Shown here: positions 13,228 through 14,829 of the stretch, piece by piece
Layout of the letters: every line of letters starts with the position of its first letter
Numbering within the stretch: the stretch's first letter is position 1
NCBI GenBank assembly: GCA_946481735.1
Contig: CAMLOU010000106.1
Coordinates: forward strand, 1 to 14,829
Origin: an uncultured Cellvibrio sp.
GTDB lineage: Bacteria; Pseudomonadota; Gammaproteobacteria; Pseudomonadales; Cellvibrionaceae
Direction of reading: 5' to 3'
Length of the DNA: 14,829 bases
The notes under the pieces: generated by a model
What the model was told of the DNA's origin: nothing
What the model saw: only the letters and a program-made list of their open reading frames with translations
The model's database searches: none
Position numbers and translations under genes: made by a program

Positions 13228-14829
13228 ATGCTGATTCTGCGTGGCGCCCCCGCTCTTTCCACCTTTCGCACCCAAAAACTTCTGGCCTCGCTGCAACAAC
13301 AGGTTCCCGCTGTGACGGGCATTGCTACGGAATATGTCCACTTCGCTGACCTTACCGCTCCGCTGAATGATGAGCAGCAATCTATCCTGCGTCAGTTGCT
13401 GACCTATGGCCCCAAGGTTGATGGCGAAGTCAGTCACGATGGGCAATTGTTCCTCGCAGTGCCGCGCCCCGGCACGATTTCCCCTTGGGCATCCAAGGCG
13501 ACGGACATCGCCAAAAATACCGGACTCTCATCAGTTCGTCGGATAGAACGGGGTATTGCCTACTACGTGACCGGCACTTTCGCCGCTGCGGACCGATCAC
13601 TGATCGCTGCACAGCTCCATGACCGGATGGTGGAAACCGTTTTCGATTCACTGGAAGCAGTAGAACAACTCTTCATCAAACAAGATCCGGCCCCACAAAC
13701 CAGCGTGGATGTTCTGGGCGGTGGCCGGGCAGCGCTGGCTGATGCCAACCGCTCTTTGGGGCTGGCCCTGGCGGAAGACGAGATTGATTACCTCGTAGAA
13801 AGCTTCCAGGCGTTAGGGCGCAATCCCATCGATGTGGAGTTGATGATGTTTGCCCAGGCCAACTCCGAACACTGCCGCCACAAAATCTTCAATGCCAGCT
13901 GGACTATCGATGGCGTTGAGCAGCCGCGCAGCCTGTTCAAGATGATCAAGAACACCCACGAAGTCGGTGGCGACAATGTCTTGTCCGCCTATGCCGACAA
14001 TGCGGCAGTTGTTGCTGGCGCGGAAGCCGGCCGCTTTTATCCAGAGCCCTCCAGCAAAACCTACGCCTACCATCAGGAACCTATCCACCTGTTAATGAAG
14101 GTGGAAACCCACAACCATCCGACCGCTATCGCCCCTTTCCCCGGCGCAGGTACCGGTGCAGGGGGGGAGATTCGCGATGAAGGTGCGGTAGGTCGCGGTT
14201 CCAAACCCAAGGTCGGGCTCACCGGTTTTACGGTTTCCAACTTACAGATTCCTGACTTCACTCAACCGTGGGAGCAACCTTACGGTAAGCCCGGTCGCAT
14301 CGTCAGTGCGCTAGATATCATGATCGACGGTCCTCTCGGCGGTGCTGCTTTTAATAATGAGTTTGGGCGGCCCAACATTTGCGGCTACTTCCGGACCTTT
14401 GAAGAGAGCTTTGACGGCGAACGCCGCGGTTACCACAAGCCGATCATGCTGGCCGGTGGTTACGGCAATATCAAACAGGAACATATTGAAAAGCCGCCTT
14501 TTGCGGCGGGCGCCAAGTTGGTGGTGCTGGGCGGGCCGGCGATGCTGATCGGGCTCGGCGGCGGCGCGGCGTCATCCATGGCGTCCGGCAGTTCATCAGA
14601 AGACCTGGATTTTGCTTCTGTGCAACGGCAGAACCCGGAAATTGAACGGCGCTGTCAGGAAGTCATCGATAGCTGCTGGCAGCAGGGCGAGCAAAACCCC
14701 ATTGCCTTTATTCACGACGTGGGTGCCGGCGGTTTATCCAATGCCTTTCCCGAACTGGTTAAAGACGGTGGCTGCGGCGGTAAGTTTGAGCTGCGCAATG
14801 TGCCCAATGATGAACCGGGTATGAGCCCG
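13228..14829 (+). CDS. purL: Phosphoribosylformylglycinamidine synthase, N-terminal 534 residues
   Basis: The frame starts at ATG 13228 and continues without a stop to the right edge, so 534 residues of a protein normally about 1,290 long are seen. The enzyme converts FGAR, ATP and glutamine to FGAM in purine synthesis in the cytoplasm. The visible part covers the PurS-like N-terminal domain (about 1-145), a linker domain with [18 protein letters not shown] (catalytic His215 of the AIRS-like half), then the first FGAM synthase domain with [19 protein letters not shown] from Val292, AALDIM-like [13 protein letters not shown] and [15 protein letters not shown], which bind ATP and substrate. The large single-chain form is typical of gammaproteobacteria. 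GAGG lies 11 bases upstream of the ATG, a slightly long spacing. The C-terminal glutaminase domain is outside the window. Confidence 0.96.
   Translation, partial: MLILRGAPALSTFRTQKLLASLQQQVPAVTGIATEYVHFADLTAPLNDEQQSILRQLLTYGPKVDGEVSHDGQLFLAVPRPGTISPWASKATDIAKNTGLSSVRRIERGIAYYVTGTFAAADRSLIAAQLHDRMVETVFDSLEAVEQLFIKQDPAPQTSVDVLGGGRAALADANRSLGLALAEDEIDYLVESFQALGRNPIDVELMMFAQANSEHCRHKIFNASWTIDGVEQPRSLFKMIKNTHEVGGDNVLSAYADNAAVVAGAEAGRFYPEPSSKTYAYHQEPIHLLMKVETHNHPTAIAPFPGAGTGAGGEIRDEGAVGRGSKPKVGLTGFTVSNLQIPDFTQPWEQPYGKPGRIVSALDIMIDGPLGGAAFNNEFGRPNICGYFRTFEESFDGERRGYHKPIMLAGGYGNIKQEHIEKPPFAAGAKLVVLGGPAMLIGLGGGAASSMASGSSSEDLDFASVQRQNPEIERRCQEVIDSCWQQGEQNPIAFIHDVGAGGLSNAFPELVKDGGCGGKFELRNVPNDEPGMSP

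Noticed and set aside
1..14829. CRISPR array, insertion sequence or prophage signs
   Set aside because: No regularly spaced direct repeats, transposase, integrase or phage structural gene was found; the only mobile-like item is the 94-bp palindrome.

Overview
The window reads as chromosomal DNA of a Gram-negative gammaproteobacterium. The evidence is an outer-membrane TonB-dependent receptor, a VolA/Pla-1-type lipoprotein lipase, and a membrane-bound lytic transglycosylase F (mltF) divergent from a single-chain purL, an arrangement familiar from gammaproteobacteria. A sugar-scavenging marine or soil lineage such as the Cellvibrionaceae would fit, but the genus is inferred, not read from the sequence. 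There are no rRNA or tRNA genes, CRISPR arrays, transposases or phage genes.

Positions 1-5131 look like a small sugar-uptake locus, all on the + strand. It holds the C-terminal end of a ROK-family protein (probably the local repressor), a compact cytoplasmic five-bladed-propeller glycosidase related to GH32/GH68, a TonB-dependent receptor, and a ROK fructokinase. The simplest reading is use of sucrose or a short fructoside. The receptor brings the sugar across the outer membrane, an inner-membrane permease not present here takes it to the cytoplasm, the propeller enzyme releases fructose, and fructokinase phosphorylates it. The receptor promoter (about 1377-1405) is covered by overlapping AT-rich palindromes built from three copies of one 11-bp half-site, which looks like a repressor operator. 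A 9-bp perfect stem-loop separates receptor and kinase.

Positions 5294-8630 hold a TTG-started SM-20/PiuC-like 2-oxoglutarate/Fe(II) dioxygenase, then two abutting genes for a circularly permuted ATP-grasp protein and an alpha-E protein. These two belong to a widespread but biochemically uncharacterised predicted peptide-ligase system. The transglutaminase-like partner that often accompanies them is absent here.

Positions 8804-11167 encode a large lipoprotein lipase with a Ser-Asp-His triad, preceded by a probable terminator and a weak promoter. It converges on mltF (11325-12842, minus strand). The gap holds a 94-bp nested palindromic element with 22-bp outer arms and a 9-bp inner hairpin, possibly a dispersed repeat acting as a two-way terminator.

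The mltF-purL divergent region (12843-13227) is AT-rich, with a 7-bp inverted repeat, A-tracts spaced roughly by helical turns and a plausible purL -10 box. purL starts at 13228 and runs off the end of the window.

Most of this is recognisable biology. The parts most worth follow-up are the triple half-site operator, the compact GH-J-like enzyme, the orphan ATP-grasp/alpha-E pair and the 94-bp palindromic element.
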